Assembly (NCBI GenBank): GCA_021779255.1
Contig: JAJYBC010000005.1
Span: forward strand, 1-35,719
Length of the DNA stretch: 35,719 nt
Direction: 5' to 3'
From: a bacterium
GTDB taxonomy: Bacteria > Patescibacteriota > Minisyncoccia > CAIUEV01
Shown: one piece after another, positions 7,799-17,290 of the stretch
How the letters are laid out: each line of letters begins with the position of its first letter
Numbering within the stretch: the stretch's first letter is position 1
Notes under the pieces: generated by a model
What the model was told of the DNA's origin: nothing
Database searches by the model: none
Seen by the model: the letters and a program-made list of their open reading frames with translations, nothing else
Position numbers and translations under genes: made by a program

Positions 7799-10700
7799 AT
7801 GGAAAATAAAAATAAAGAAAGATTAGAAAATATAATTTCAAAAGATAAGAGTGTAACTGAATTTCAGCTAGTTGATAAATTAAAATCGGTCAGGAAAATA
7901 TTTTTGATCATATTTCTGGCTATTTTTACTATTTCTTTCTATATAATTGTTTTCTTTTATTTCAAAAATCAATTCACGAATTCTCGCAATGTTCGAAATC
8001 AGGATATTCAGCTATCACAAAAATCGGCTCAGCCTACTGCCGGCCCAGTATCTTCAGTCTTAAAATTGTCCAAAGGCTATTATAAGTTGATTTCCAGAGA
8101 AGGTTATAATAAACTAGCTCCCCTAGGTGATGCTCCTTCAGCTAATAAACAAGTTATTCAAGAAGCGAAAGATTTGCTTGGCAAGGAAGGTATGGAGTTA
8201 AAAAATGTTTCTGGTGGTGTCAGAGAGCTTCTTCCTGACGAATTAAAGCCGGCAACTCAATTAATGCAAGAGCGCCAAGAGCTGGCCGATTCCGGAAAAA
8301 ATCTTGTTGATTATTTAACAAACTCATCTAGTCAAGTTAATGAGATCGGTGAGCTAAATTATGTTATTGGTGGTTCTACTAGTCCAAGTATCTTGCTTAA
8401 AGCCGATAAAATTACTGAATTAGACGCAACAAAACTACCAGCTATAGTCGAGACGGGAACCAGAGAAATATCTAACACAGCTAGGGACGCCTTAAGTGAG
8501 TTTCCTCGTAAAATTACAGATTTTGATGTTATTTCAACAAAAGATAATTTTGAGTTTTCTGGACTTTCAAAAACGATGTCTATGAATAATGGCATACCTT
8601 ATGAAAAATACTATATTCCCAATAGTGAAATACCTCAGGAGGCAAAAGCTGTGTTAAAAGATCCAATGGGGATAGCCGTTGATAATCGAAATAGCAGTGT
8701 CTACGGTGATATAAATGTTGTTAAAGCAACGGTTGAAGGCAAAGATTACTACGTGACTCGACCAGACGATGCTTTATCCAATAAAACCCTTGATGCCCTT
8801 TTAAGATATAAAGATGATCCGGAAAAATTTAATAAGGATTTTGGGAAAATTTATAATTTTGCAAATGAAATATATAGTAAAGACGAGCTTCTTACCAACA
8901 ATAAGGCGGTTCTAGAAGGTTTTCAAGGAAAATATAATAATAGTAAGCAAGTCCTTGACGATGGAATTAAAACTATTTTAAATGATGAATCCGCTTCTCC
9001 TGAACTTAAAAATTGGATTGAAAAAATAAAAGGAAATTTGGAAGAAGATACTGTTTTTGCCAAAGAAACAGGTAGCGGTGTAAAATCAGAAACGGAAAAT
9101 TTTGTTGTCGGTGCTGTTCCAGCAGGGGCAATAGTGGCCGTTGACTGGACGAGCGGAGAAAGCGATGGCAACTCAATTATAAAAACGCCAGACTCTCCTT
9201 ACAATTTATCGCCTCAAGAAATAGGGCAAATAGTAGCAACAACTTCGGGAGATTCTGCTGAGTCGTCCTCATGGCTTGATTCTTGGAATAAAGGAGCCGA
9301 CACTGTAAATGGTGCTCTCGAATCAGTCGGAACTTCAGTTCCTATTGGTTTTGGTGTCTTGGGCGCAATGGGGATAACAGGTGCGACTGATGCAGCGATG
9401 GCATTAGTTTCGCCACCGGTGGCGGCAGCGTTTATCCTTTCTCAAGCGGCTCTGGCACTACCAAGCGTAATCAACGATCCGAGTATTATTACTAAACCGC
9501 TTGGAGAAGCAACTCGAGCTACAAAGGATTTTTTTACTACTCCTCTTGATCCAAAGGGAACTTCTCCTCAAACTGATAGCTATGGTCAGCCTCAAAGTTC
9601 CGTAATTACTGATGATCAGGGGTCATTTACAGCGGTTAATTCAACGAATCAGTCAACATCGCAATTTTCCTCTCAACAACAAAGTTCTGTCCAACCGGGG
9701 GATGTTGTTGGAACGCCAGCCAGTGATAGTAAGATGTATACAGTTCAAAATGGACAAGTGGTTGATGAAAACGGCAATTCTACTCTAACTGCTTTTACTA
9801 AAGACCAAACCGTTTCTACTACAAACGATGCAGGGGATTTAGCAGGATCAAAAACCGGAGGTGAAATTTCTGAAAGTGCCTATAATTTTCAAACGGGAAT
9901 GAAAAAATATATGGACGCAAACCCCAGTGCCACACCGGAAGAAATGAAGAATGAGGCTAACAGAATAATCGATAATGACTCGTCTCTATCGTCCTCTCAA
10001 AAAGATGAATTGACTAAGTCTTTGCAGGAAAATTCTTTCGGCGGAACAAATTCTGGCAATGCCCCGCAAGAACTGCCTCCAATTGGACAGAGTCTCGAAG
10101 GAGCAACGGCTACTCCGGAACAAATGGCAACCGCTTCGGCGAATTTTCAAAAAGAAATGAAAAATTTCGACGATGCTAATCCAGACGCTTCAAACTATGA
10201 CAGACTGCTTAAAGCCAGTGAGATTATAGATAATCAACCTGACCTCCCCCCGGAAATAAAAGAAGTATTGAAAAATCAAGCGGCGGACTTTTATAATATT
10301 TTTAAAAATTATCAAGAACCAACCGGACCGAATACTGATCGGCAAGGAGAAGATATACTTAATCCAGATGGCACGCCTCTTAAGGATAAAAATGACGCAC
10401 AAATCCTCCCAGGGGACGAGCAACCATTGGGAAGATCTATAAATCCGGGAGGTACACAAGATGGCATTGTTACTCCAGATGCTAATGATCAGGCGATCCC
10501 TTTACAGTCTGGCAATCCTCTTCAAGGGACACTTGGTGTTACAACGATAGGAAGTGATAATAACGACTCTAGTCCTTTTAATAAGATTGAAAATGTGACG
10601 GAGCAAAGTAAGCTTGAAAGTACAACTACTAATGTCGGTTCAAGTAGCTCAACCCAAAATTCTTCCGAAAGGACGGTCTATCAGGTCGATCCAAGTACTG

Positions 10701-12829
10701 GTAAAATTATTAATGCGGACACGGGAGAATTTTTTCCGGGGGAAGGAAATATTATGGCTTCTCCGATGGGACCGGGGCACAAATCAAGACTTCCGCTTTC
10801 GGAAGAAAAAGGGGAAGACGGTATAACAACCACTACTTATGATGATGGAAGTCAAACAATGACGGATAACGCTGGAAAGGTTATTTATGATGGCAAAGTT
10901 GGAGGACAAGCGTCCGGCGTTCCCAATGCAGATGGTTCTTCTACACCAAACGTGACAGAACAGGATATCACAAGCCCACCAAGCCAACCCCAACAAACGG
11001 CTTCTGAAACGGGTGGAACTGTCTATCAAGTTGGTTCTGACGGTCAATTAATGAATCCTCAAACCGATGAAGTTTATCAAGGAAATACCTATGCCCAGTC
11101 TGATGGAGGCGAGGGAACAACGACAATTTCATCATCATCTCCTCCTAGAAATGTGGTTACTAATTATCCCCCATCCGATGGAAATTCAATCGGGTCTGCT
11201 AATAAAGTTACTACCAACCAACTTCCCCAAGAGCAAGACCCCAGTACTTTTAAAAATAAAGTCAGCACTAGTGATCCGTTTAATAACATTGAAAACGTTA
11301 AAACAGATGACGAAATAATTGCTCAAAGCGCAAGTGATTTTCAAAAGACAATGGAGGAATTTCAAAAAAATAATCCTTATGCTTCATCTAAGGAAATATT
11401 GGGCAAAGCAGAAGAAACTATCAATGCGGACAGCAACCTCCCTCAAGATTATAAAGATTATTTAATTGATTATCTTCCCCCTGAATCAAGTCAAAGCGGA
11501 GAAATAACCAAGGAAGAATACGACATTCAAAATAAAGTTGCGGAGTGGACAAAAAACAACCCTCTTGCCACGCAAGAAGAAATAAATTGGAAGACAGCAG
11601 ATATTATCGATAAAAATCCAGACCTTACCCAGGAAACAAAAGACAATTGGAAAGACTCTATTTTTGGTACGGGAGCAATAACAGAGAATGAATATAACTT
11701 TTTGAACGATCTAAATGATTTTAAGAAAAATAATCCCAATGCTACGGAGGCAGAAATAGAGGCTGAAGCTGAGAGAATTGTAAGCGTAGACCCAAACCTT
11801 AATACCCCAGAGGGAGAAATTACTCAGGAAGGACAAGATCTACTACAAACTCTTTATGATAAGCACGATCAGCCTTATCAGGCGGGTATAAACAACTATC
11901 AAGGAGGTGACAATATAGTTGATAAAAATGGGAAGCCACAGGATTCTTATAGTGCAAATCCTTATGGAGAAACGCCAATGTTTGTTCCAGTTGAAACTTT
12001 TCCGAACGATATCGAACCAAACAAAATAGGAGATAGCGATGTCACACCTAGAGCAGTTGACACTGAAACAACCTTTGGCAACTTAATACTTCGTCCAGAT
12101 GATACGATGTATACAAATAGCTTAACTCCCATTAATAAAGTAAATTCTTCTGAATCAGTTACAGAAGGCAGTAGCTCTGTGTCTAATGTTTCCTCTGTTC
12201 CTACGGGAGAGAGAGCGATGATTTCAAGCGGTGATCGGACCGCGGTTGATACGCCTAATTTCTGGGAGGTCGCAGATAATAAATATTCTTCTTCTTTTGC
12301 TTCATTGATTAATTTGCCTTCGGCAGAAGAAGTAGCTAATATTAAAGACAATCCGGTGAATACACCTTCACCGGATCCGGTGATTCCCGAATCAAAGCCG
12401 ATTGAGTCAGTTGGTCCGCCCACTTATTTAAGTAATTTTACCAATGCTAATAATGAACCACAAGGCAACGGGTCAACTTTGTATCCTTTTATTCCGAATT
12501 CAGAAACTCTAAATAAAATGTACGATTATGACCCTATTGAAAATAAAATTAAATTGAAAGACAATTGGCAAGAACTTTTAGGTATAGAAGGAACAGGGTT
12601 AAATATTAAAGGTTCCAGCACTGAAGAAATTATCGATGCTAAGGTTAAAACTGGTGGAATGACCGAAAAAGAAAAAGAGAAATTTATGCAAAAGGAAGAT
12701 AATCAAAGTGTCGAAGTACCAGACGATACAAATTTAAGAGATAGCCGAACAGGAGAAATTAAGCCCGATGATTCCGATAAAAAGCCGGATACGGTTAAAA
12801 AGCTCGAGGATGATTTACTGATGCCCTAG
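7799..12829 (+). CDS. Giant membrane-anchored repeat protein (1676 residues)
   Basis: This protein has a cytosolic N-terminus of about 30 residues, one strong transmembrane helix (about 33-54), then a very long extracellular part rich in Ser, Thr, Asn, Gln, Asp and Pro. A hydrophobic Gly/Ala patch lies near residues 510-560. Three kinds of internal repeat are visible. (a) Five copies of a helical module of about 52 residues (689-744, 776-827, 1175-1229, 1236-1290, 1294-1345), with a pattern Y/F-x(2)-Q...NP-x-A-T...E-A...I-I-D...L. (b) Three copies of an MYTV/VYQV...G...TGE motif near 645, 959 and 1074. (c) Two copies of PFNxIENV. It is probably a surface adhesin or cell-contact protein. Family unknown. 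The C-terminus is Lys/Asp-rich and not hydrophobic. Confidence 0.85.
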   Translation: MENKNKERLENIISKDKSVTEFQLVDKLKSVRKIFLIIFLAIFTISFYIIVFFYFKNQFTNSRNVRNQDIQLSQKSAQPTAGPVSSVLKLSKGYYKLISREGYNKLAPLGDAPSANKQVIQEAKDLLGKEGMELKNVSGGVRELLPDELKPATQLMQERQELADSGKNLVDYLTNSSSQVNEIGELNYVIGGSTSPSILLKADKITELDATKLPAIVETGTREISNTARDALSEFPRKITDFDVISTKDNFEFSGLSKTMSMNNGIPYEKYYIPNSEIPQEAKAVLKDPMGIAVDNRNSSVYGDINVVKATVEGKDYYVTRPDDALSNKTLDALLRYKDDPEKFNKDFGKIYNFANEIYSKDELLTNNKAVLEGFQGKYNNSKQVLDDGIKTILNDESASPELKNWIEKIKGNLEEDTVFAKETGSGVKSETENFVVGAVPAGAIVAVDWTSGESDGNSIIKTPDSPYNLSPQEIGQIVATTSGDSAESSSWLDSWNKGADTVNGALESVGTSVPIGFGVLGAMGITGATDAAMALVSPPVAAAFILSQAALALPSVINDPSIITKPLGEATRATKDFFTTPLDPKGTSPQTDSYGQPQSSVITDDQGSFTAVNSTNQSTSQFSSQQQSSVQPGDVVGTPASDSKMYTVQNGQVVDENGNSTLTAFTKDQTVSTTNDAGDLAGSKTGGEISESAYNFQTGMKKYMDANPSATPEEMKNEANRIIDNDSSLSSSQKDELTKSLQENSFGGTNSGNAPQELPPIGQSLEGATATPEQMATASANFQKEMKNFDDANPDASNYDRLLKASEIIDNQPDLPPEIKEVLKNQAADFYNIFKNYQEPTGPNTDRQGEDILNPDGTPLKDKNDAQILPGDEQPLGRSINPGGTQDGIVTPDANDQAIPLQSGNPLQGTLGVTTIGSDNNDSSPFNKIENVTEQSKLESTTTNVGSSSSTQNSSERTVYQVDPSTGKIINADTGEFFPGEGNIMASPMGPGHKSRLPLSEEKGEDGITTTTYDDGSQTMTDNAGKVIYDGKVGGQASGVPNADGSSTPNVTEQDITSPPSQPQQTASETGGTVYQVGSDGQLMNPQTDEVYQGNTYAQSDGGEGTTTISSSSPPRNVVTNYPPSDGNSIGSANKVTTNQLPQEQDPSTFKNKVSTSDPFNNIENVKTDDEIIAQSASDFQKTMEEFQKNNPYASSKEILGKAEETINADSNLPQDYKDYLIDYLPPESSQSGEITKEEYDIQNKVAEWTKNNPLATQEEINWKTADIIDKNPDLTQETKDNWKDSIFGTGAITENEYNFLNDLNDFKKNNPNATEAEIEAEAERIVSVDPNLNTPEGEITQEGQDLLQTLYDKHDQPYQAGINNYQGGDNIVDKNGKPQDSYSANPYGETPMFVPVETFPNDIEPNKIGDSDVTPRAVDTETTFGNLILRPDDTMYTNSLTPINKVNSSESVTEGSSSVSNVSSVPTGERAMISSGDRTAVDTPNFWEVADNKYSSSFASLINLPSAEEVANIKDNPVNTPSPDPVIPESKPIESVGPPTYLSNFTNANNEPQGNGSTLYPFIPNSETLNKMYDYDPIENKIKLKDNWQELLGIEGTGLNIKGSSTEEIIDAKVKTGGMTEKEKEKFMQKEDNQSVEVPDDTNLRDSRTGEIKPDDSDKKPDTVKKLEDDLLMP

Positions 12830-12972
12830 ATTGAGATCAAAATTAACCATTAAATTTTTCCACCAAAGTATAACAGCTGTTGCAAATTTTTTTCCTCTGT
12901 GTTAAAAAAGAATAAGCTCTTTAATCGTTCTTTATAGTTTTTTCATAATTTCAAACCCAAAGGAGGCAGGGT

Positions 12973-13206
12973 ATGAAAAATAGGGGAAATGGTTGTTGGA
13001 ACCATAAAAAAATAACCGAACAAAGATGTCGGTTAAATGATTTTGCCGAAGATGTGGATTCCTTAGCGGAAACTGCTTTGGCAGATATCTACCCGATGAT
13101 GATATTTCCCAGTAATAAATTGCGTAATTCGGAAATGAAAAAGAAATTTAGCGAAAACCAACAATTTCAAAAAGCCACAGAATCTCTTCGTGGAAAAATC
13201 GGTTGA
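12973..13206 (+). CDS. Small hypothetical protein with strong SD
   Basis: A 77-residue protein beginning MKNRGNGCWNHKK, with no transmembrane segment. It has a mixed helical prediction and two Cys near the N-terminus (C8, C19). The evidence that it is a real gene is mainly its initiation site: AAAGGAGG at 12959-12966 is placed correctly upstream of the ATG, which is exceptional in this window. A terminator hairpin follows at 13287-13316. I do not recognise the family. Confidence 0.6.
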   Translation: MKNRGNGCWNHKKITEQRCRLNDFAEDVDSLAETALADIYPMMIFPSNKLRNSEMKKKFSENQQFQKATESLRGKIG

Positions 13207-13286
13207 ATTAAAGAACAAACAATTTTTCTCTTCCCTCCTCTCATCCCTCCTATTCTCCCCTCCTCTTATTTCCCACCTTATCTTAT

Positions 13287-13316
13287 AAAGAGTCACAACG
13301 TTGACTCTTTTTCTTT
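13287..13316 (+). terminator. Intrinsic terminator after the 77-residue gene
   Basis: AAAGAGTCA pairs with TGACTCTTT across a 6-nt loop (CAACGT). It is followed by TTTTCTTTT, a typical U-tract on the + strand. Confidence 0.85.
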
Positions 13317-13322
13317 TGGAGC

Positions 13323-13351
13323 TTGACTTTTTCGTTGTTTAGCAGTAGAAC
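13323..13351 (+). promoter_or_regulatory. Candidate sigma70-type promoter for the 4-helix membrane protein
   Basis: TTGACT at 13323-13328 is followed, 17 bp later, by TAGAAC at 13346-13351. It lies just downstream of a terminator and 58 bp upstream of the next ATG. This is a consensus match only. Confidence 0.4.
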
Positions 13352-13409
13352 AATCAAAAGAAAAGTTGTTTAACATTGGGTTAAAAAAGCAAAGGAGGTC
13401 ATTGCTATT

Positions 13410-13913
13410 ATGGACAGAAGAGAAGAAGGTTTTGAATTTCTAGAGTTGTTAGAGCTTGTGTTACCCGGACTATTCATGATGAGTGTTAGCGCCTTGACTA
13501 TTCTTGGTGTTTACCATCTTTTGGGTAGTCGAGCCTTGGCTCTTTCAACCGGAGTTGTCACTGTAGGTCTAATTTCAGCCAGAACAACTTTCCAGAGGAT
13601 GAAAAATCTGATTTTGGCTTACAGATTAGACCAGATAGAAGGGGAAATACAAACGTTTCCTAATAATTATTTGCGTGAAAATGCGGAGATACTTGATCTG
13701 AGCTTTGTCTCAGGTTTAGCGGGATTAGTAAGTGTTTTAATTTTCACTTTTTGGTTTTGGCAAATCAGCTTTTTCTTAACGTTTGTTCTTTCCAGTTTTA
13801 GTTTTTTAACGATAATTTTCTTTAATTTTAGTGCCATTGATTTGGCCGAAGAATTATACATAGTAAAAAATTCTTTTTGCCAAATGGTTTTTTTCAATCA
13901 AAAAATCAAATGA
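13410..13913 (+). CDS. Four-helix membrane protein of unknown function
   Basis: A 167-residue protein with two hydrophobic hairpins (about 15-37 plus 41-58, and 97-118 plus 121-143). They are separated by a charged, probably cytosolic segment (LILAYRLDQIEGEIQTFPNN). It begins with an acidic stretch (MDRREEGFEFLELLEL). A strong SD, AAAGGAGG at 13391-13398, lies upstream of the ATG. It is monocistronic: a terminator precedes it and another follows at 13933-13960. It is the last host gene before the integrated element. No family recognised. Confidence 0.7.
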   Translation: MDRREEGFEFLELLELVLPGLFMMSVSALTILGVYHLLGSRALALSTGVVTVGLISARTTFQRMKNLILAYRLDQIEGEIQTFPNNYLRENAEILDLSFVSGLAGLVSVLIFTFWFWQISFFLTFVLSSFSFLTIIFFNFSAIDLAEELYIVKNSFCQMVFFNQKIK

Positions 13914-13932
13914 TTGATTTTGTTTAAACCTT

Positions 13933-13960
13933 AAAAGCCCCGACAATGATCGAGGCTTTT
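13933..13960. terminator. Bidirectional intrinsic terminator
   Basis: AAAAGCC-CGA pairs with TCG-GGCTTTT around a short loop, with one mismatched pair inside the stem. T-tract follows on the + strand and A-tract precedes it, so it can also serve leftward transcription. It closes the 167-residue gene, and before integration it would also have insulated that gene from the convergent tRNA-Ser. Confidence 0.85.
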
Positions 13961-14015
13961 TTAGTTGTTGTGGTTATACAAAAAACCGGAAAGCGGATGC
14001 GGAAATAGATTTTTG

Positions 14016-14023
14016 GCGGAGAG
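14016..14023 (-). other. attL core
   Basis: This is the left copy of GCGGAGAG. Read on the - strand it is CTCTCCGC followed by CAAAAATC, the displaced 3' end of the original tRNA-Ser including its CCA. Everything to the left is host; everything to the right is element. Confidence 0.82.
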
Positions 14024-14191
14024 TAGCGGACGACGTTAGAACCTATTGGCAGAACACTTCTACTCGGATATTTATACCAAGTTTATCTTTAGATTACGCT
14101 AAAATCAACTAATTTTGCCTCATCCTCTGTTACAATATACAAAATATGAACAATTTGGTTTGACAATTAGACAAGTAAATTACTTATAGAC

Positions 14192-14386
14192 TTAATTAAA
14201 ATATTTCCAACCGCTCTTTCGATTTGCGTTGTAATTATAGGTTCGTAGCATTTCAAGTTGTTTGATTGCCCGTTGCTTTTCAATAGAGGTTAATTCCTTT
14301 GTTCGACTTGCATAGTAAAAGACTAATAAAATAATACCCCCTAACAAAATTGAAATTAGTAATAGTAGTTTGTTCTTCTTTTTCAT
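14192..14386 (-). CDS. Small single-pass membrane protein of the element
   Basis: A 64-residue protein. The Lys-rich start MKKKNK is followed by a hydrophobic helix (about 7-25, LLLLISILLGGIILLVFYYA), then a charged amphipathic tail with KELTSIEKQRAIKQLEML. It is the last of three small genes downstream of res in the same direction and lies next to the left attachment site. The start has no SD. No family recognised; the clear membrane helix and basic N-terminus make a real gene likely. Confidence 0.5.
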   Translation of the reverse strand: MKKKNKLLLLISILLGGIILLVFYYASRTKELTSIEKQRAIKQLEMLRTYNYNANRKSGWKYFN

Positions 14387-14429
14387 TTATTATTTTAGTA
14401 ATAATAGTTTGAACATTTACCCCACCCCG

Positions 14430-14579
14430 TCACTCACTATTGTTTATTGTTTCATCTCTTTTTTGAGTCTCAAAGATAATTTCTACTAGTTCACGGCAAT
14501 CATCCCTAATCTTTTTTGCTTCTTCATCTGAAATTGTCTCGTCGTTTAATATTTTTTTTACTTTTTTCAAGGTTAGCAT
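14430..14579 (-). CDS. Small acidic helical protein of the element
   Basis: A 49-residue protein, starting MLTLKKVKKILNDETISDEEAKKIRDD, predicted as helix-turn-helix or a short helical bundle with a conserved-looking SDEEAKKIRDD core. A longer frame would start with TTG at 14615; I chose the ATG at 14579 because it fits the protein better and shortens the overlap with the upstream gene to 56 bp. Similar SDEEA-type micro-proteins are common on plasmids and islands, usually with no assigned role. It lies downstream of the type III R-M operon in the same direction. Confidence 0.5.
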   Translation of the reverse strand: MLTLKKVKKILNDETISDEEAKKIRDDCRELVEIIFETQKRDETINNSE

Positions 14580-14736
14580 CTTTTTTTCTGCAATCAATTT
14601 TATAAAGCAGGTCAAAAAAACCTATAAGATTATTGGCTCCTTCTAAAGTATCTTGGTAAGAAATTTCTTTTTTACCTTGTTTTCTCATCATTATACTCTT
14701 TATATGCAGTACAAATCCACTTGAAGGTTCAGCCAT
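14524..14736 (-). CDS. Small hypothetical protein downstream of res
   Basis: A 70-residue protein (MAEPSSGFVLHIKSIMMRKQ...). A central predicted helix contains ISYQDTLEGANNLIGFFDLLYKIDC, and a very basic tail follows. It begins 23 nt after the res stop and overlaps the next small gene by about 56 bp in another frame. Overlapping small frames could be two coupled genes or one gene broken by a frameshift. I favour two genes because each has its own ATG and coherent composition, but this is not certain. Confidence 0.45.
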   Translation of the reverse strand: MAEPSSGFVLHIKSIMMRKQGKKEISYQDTLEGANNLIGFFDLLYKIDCRKKDANLEKSKKNIKRRDNFR

Positions 14737-14759
14737 TTTTTACTTAACTAGTGTTATAG

Positions 14760-17288
14760 TTATACCCGCTTAATAGACTTAAGCAGTTCTTGCTGTCTTG
14801 TCTGGAGTGAAGCATCGAAGATAATGCGGTATTCAAAATTTTTGTTAGCTTGCTGAAAATCCTTAAAACCTATTTCTTTTGCAAAGACTTCATTAAATAA
14901 ATTTTCCACTTTTCCCTTATATTCCTGTTTGTTCTTGCTATAACCTTCTTTTTCTTTGTTCGATTTAACCTCAACAACTAAAAATCTTCCTTTTGTTGTT
15001 TCAATAAGAAAATCTGGAAAATAACGAGCCATTCTTTTATTTTCTGGACTATAGTATTCAAAATAGAAATCGTTGTGAGTGGGGTCGACGGCTCCACCAG
15101 TAAAATAAACATCCACAATCGCTTCATTCTCGTCCAATACGTCTCGTAAGTACTTAAATAAATCTTTCTCGTCAGTGCTAGCAAAATTATAGGGATTGAT
15201 GTGAAAACCAATACGGCTTTTTCCGTGAGCTTCCTCCATTTGCTCTTTGGAAACAACAAGAATGTTTTTGCCTTGTTCAACGTTTATCTTAAATGGGTAC
15301 ATTTTTGTCAGCTCTATTTCTTCTTCAACACTTTCGGTTTTTTCTTGATACTTATAGGCGTTTTCTAGAATACTGTTAATAATAAAAGACGACAAAGCCA
15401 TATTTTCATTTACTTTTTTAACAATATCTTCTCTGGATAATCCGTTTTCTTTCAAAATTCTTTCAATGGACAGACACGGTAAATGAGTGTATCGGTTAAT
15501 ACTTTCCACGATTTCATAGAATGTTAAATTCCCCTTTTCTTTAAGCTCTTGTGTCGCTTGAGCTTGTCGATAACCAGCTTTTCCCTCTTTACTTAAAAAT
15601 ATTCCTCCTTCACCCAATAATGATTTGTATTCTTCTGGTTTAAAATTCCTCAAGTTAATCTTAATATCCTTCAAATCTTGATTTTGAATGGCGATTATTT
15701 CTTTGAGTAACTTAGTGACTTTAAACTTTTTTCTCTTCTCTATTTTAAGAGTGTGCTCGTAAGTTTTAATTTCTTGAGCAGATAATTCTTCAATACTAGT
15801 GGCAAAATTGTTCTTTAACTCCTTGTCTAGAATGCGATAATTTTCTTCTGAAAGAAAGATTGAACCAACAATTGAATTATCACCTATACTACGTAAGCAA
15901 CGAGTAGAGGACTGAAGCACAAAAATTGCACTTTTCGGTTTCCTGTATAATGCACAAGCAACAAGTGAGCGACAGTTCCAACCCTCAGTGCCTTTCCCAA
16001 CGAGCAGTATAAATTGCTTTTTGCTGTCTATAGTGTCGCAGTTTAAAAATTCCCCTCTGTTTTCTTCAGCTTTAGTGTGATATTCTAATATTTTTTCCAA
16101 AGCAATCCCTCGCTCCGCTAAAATTTTCTCTAACTTTGGTTTTAATTCTTGTTGTAAATCATCGATACTGGCTGAGTAAAAAGCAATTTTTGGTAATCTG
16201 CTTTCTATTTTTTTCTCGCCATACTCATCCCAAAACTTATCAATAACATCCCGAATAAATTTATCGCTTCTAACTTGCGTGTATTCAAAAAATCTTACCT
16301 GTTTTAAAATTCCCTTTTCAATCCCTTGTTTCAAGCCAAAATGATAAACCACGTCAGTAATCATTTTGTTGTTTATGTAGGGTGTCCCTGTAAGGTTTAT
16401 AACACCAACTAGCGGAGCATTACCGTGTAAATAATCAATGGTTTGTCTCGTTTTTTTTAACATTCCTTCAAGATTTTTACCATAGGAATGGTGGGCTTCG
16501 TCAACAAAGACTATAAGGTCAGAAAGTTCACGTAGCGTGGCAAGTCTTCTATTCTCAATTTCTTTTTTCTCTTGTTCTTTCCAATCCCCAAACAAACGTT
16601 TTGTAGCACTATTCTCCACTCTGCGTGTTTTTAATATGATTTTTTGGGAATTTGAGACAATTATATTATAATTACCAATGGGATTAAGCGGGGTTTCTGG
16701 GCTTTCCAAATAATGATACTTTAAATTCAAAAGAATATTTTGATATTCTTTGGGGATAACTCTTGTATAATCAAAGGTCTTAATCTCTTTTAAGCTTTCA
16801 ATGATAGTTGTGTCTGGAGAGAATACCAAAGCATTCTTTGCAAAACGTTTGTCATTTGGATGATAAAAGGAAAGTACAAAATCATATACAGTCATTACTG
16901 CCATTAAAATTGTCTTCCCAGTACCCATCGTTAGAGCGTAAACCTGATTTGGATAATCTAAAGCACCAAATTTGTCAGACATCAATTCTTCAATTTTTTC
17001 TTCATTGCCCAGTAAATCAAATGCCTCTTCTCGTGAAACACCGAGACCTAAAAGCATATCTTTTTCGCTTTCAAAAAGGGATTTAAATACTGCCAGAGAA
17101 GATTTATTTCCAATAATCTCCTTGAGATAAATGTAAGTTTCCAATGCCTCAATTTGTGGCTGATGCAAAAAACCTACTCGTTTAATGTAGGTTAAGATAT
17201 TCAATGTTTCCCGCTCAACGCCTTTGTAATTTTCAATACGCCAAGCGACAACCTTCTGCTGAATTTGTTGCAAAAATGGATTTTCCAT
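14760..17288 (-). CDS. res: Type III restriction enzyme Res subunit (helicase-nuclease)
   Basis: An 842-residue SF2 translocase. Walker A is MGTGKT at 121-126, the DEAH box at 263-266, motif III TGTP at 300-303, and a motif VI-like QSSTRCLR is present in the second RecA domain. The C-terminal nuclease has the PD-(D/E)xK signature: PD at 758-759 and EVK at 773-775. Type III Res needs Mod for site recognition; the complex cuts when two unmethylated sites are brought together after ATP-driven communication. The gene starts 2 nt after the 99-residue gene, which overlaps mod, so all three are translationally coupled. All catalytic motifs look intact. Confidence 0.95.
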   Translation of the reverse strand: MENPFLQQIQQKVVAWRIENYKGVERETLNILTYIKRVGFLHQPQIEALETYIYLKEIIGNKSSLAVFKSLFESEKDMLLGLGVSREEAFDLLGNEEKIEELMSDKFGALDYPNQVYALTMGTGKTILMAVMTVYDFVLSFYHPNDKRFAKNALVFSPDTTIIESLKEIKTFDYTRVIPKEYQNILLNLKYHYLESPETPLNPIGNYNIIVSNSQKIILKTRRVENSATKRLFGDWKEQEKKEIENRRLATLRELSDLIVFVDEAHHSYGKNLEGMLKKTRQTIDYLHGNAPLVGVINLTGTPYINNKMITDVVYHFGLKQGIEKGILKQVRFFEYTQVRSDKFIRDVIDKFWDEYGEKKIESRLPKIAFYSASIDDLQQELKPKLEKILAERGIALEKILEYHTKAEENRGEFLNCDTIDSKKQFILLVGKGTEGWNCRSLVACALYRKPKSAIFVLQSSTRCLRSIGDNSIVGSIFLSEENYRILDKELKNNFATSIEELSAQEIKTYEHTLKIEKRKKFKVTKLLKEIIAIQNQDLKDIKINLRNFKPEEYKSLLGEGGIFLSKEGKAGYRQAQATQELKEKGNLTFYEIVESINRYTHLPCLSIERILKENGLSREDIVKKVNENMALSSFIINSILENAYKYQEKTESVEEEIELTKMYPFKINVEQGKNILVVSKEQMEEAHGKSRIGFHINPYNFASTDEKDLFKYLRDVLDENEAIVDVYFTGGAVDPTHNDFYFEYYSPENKRMARYFPDFLIETTKGRFLVVEVKSNKEKEGYSKNKQEYKGKVENLFNEVFAKEIGFKDFQQANKNFEYRIIFDASLQTRQQELLKSIKRV

Positions 17289-17290
17289 AA

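Noticed and set aside
9330-9480. Hydrophobic Gly/Ala patch in the giant protein as a second transmembrane segment
   Set aside because: It is long and small-residue-rich with Ser/Thr/Pro, closer to a buried or pore-forming-like segment; membrane insertion cannot be claimed from sequence alone.
11962-12423. 153-codon open frame antisense to the giant surface-protein gene
   Set aside because: It is the mirror of a biased, low-complexity coding region and has no initiation signal or recognisable domain.
14430-14736. A single frameshifted gene instead of two overlapping small genes
   Set aside because: Each frame has its own ATG and a plausible composition; the frameshift remains possible but is not the simpler reading.
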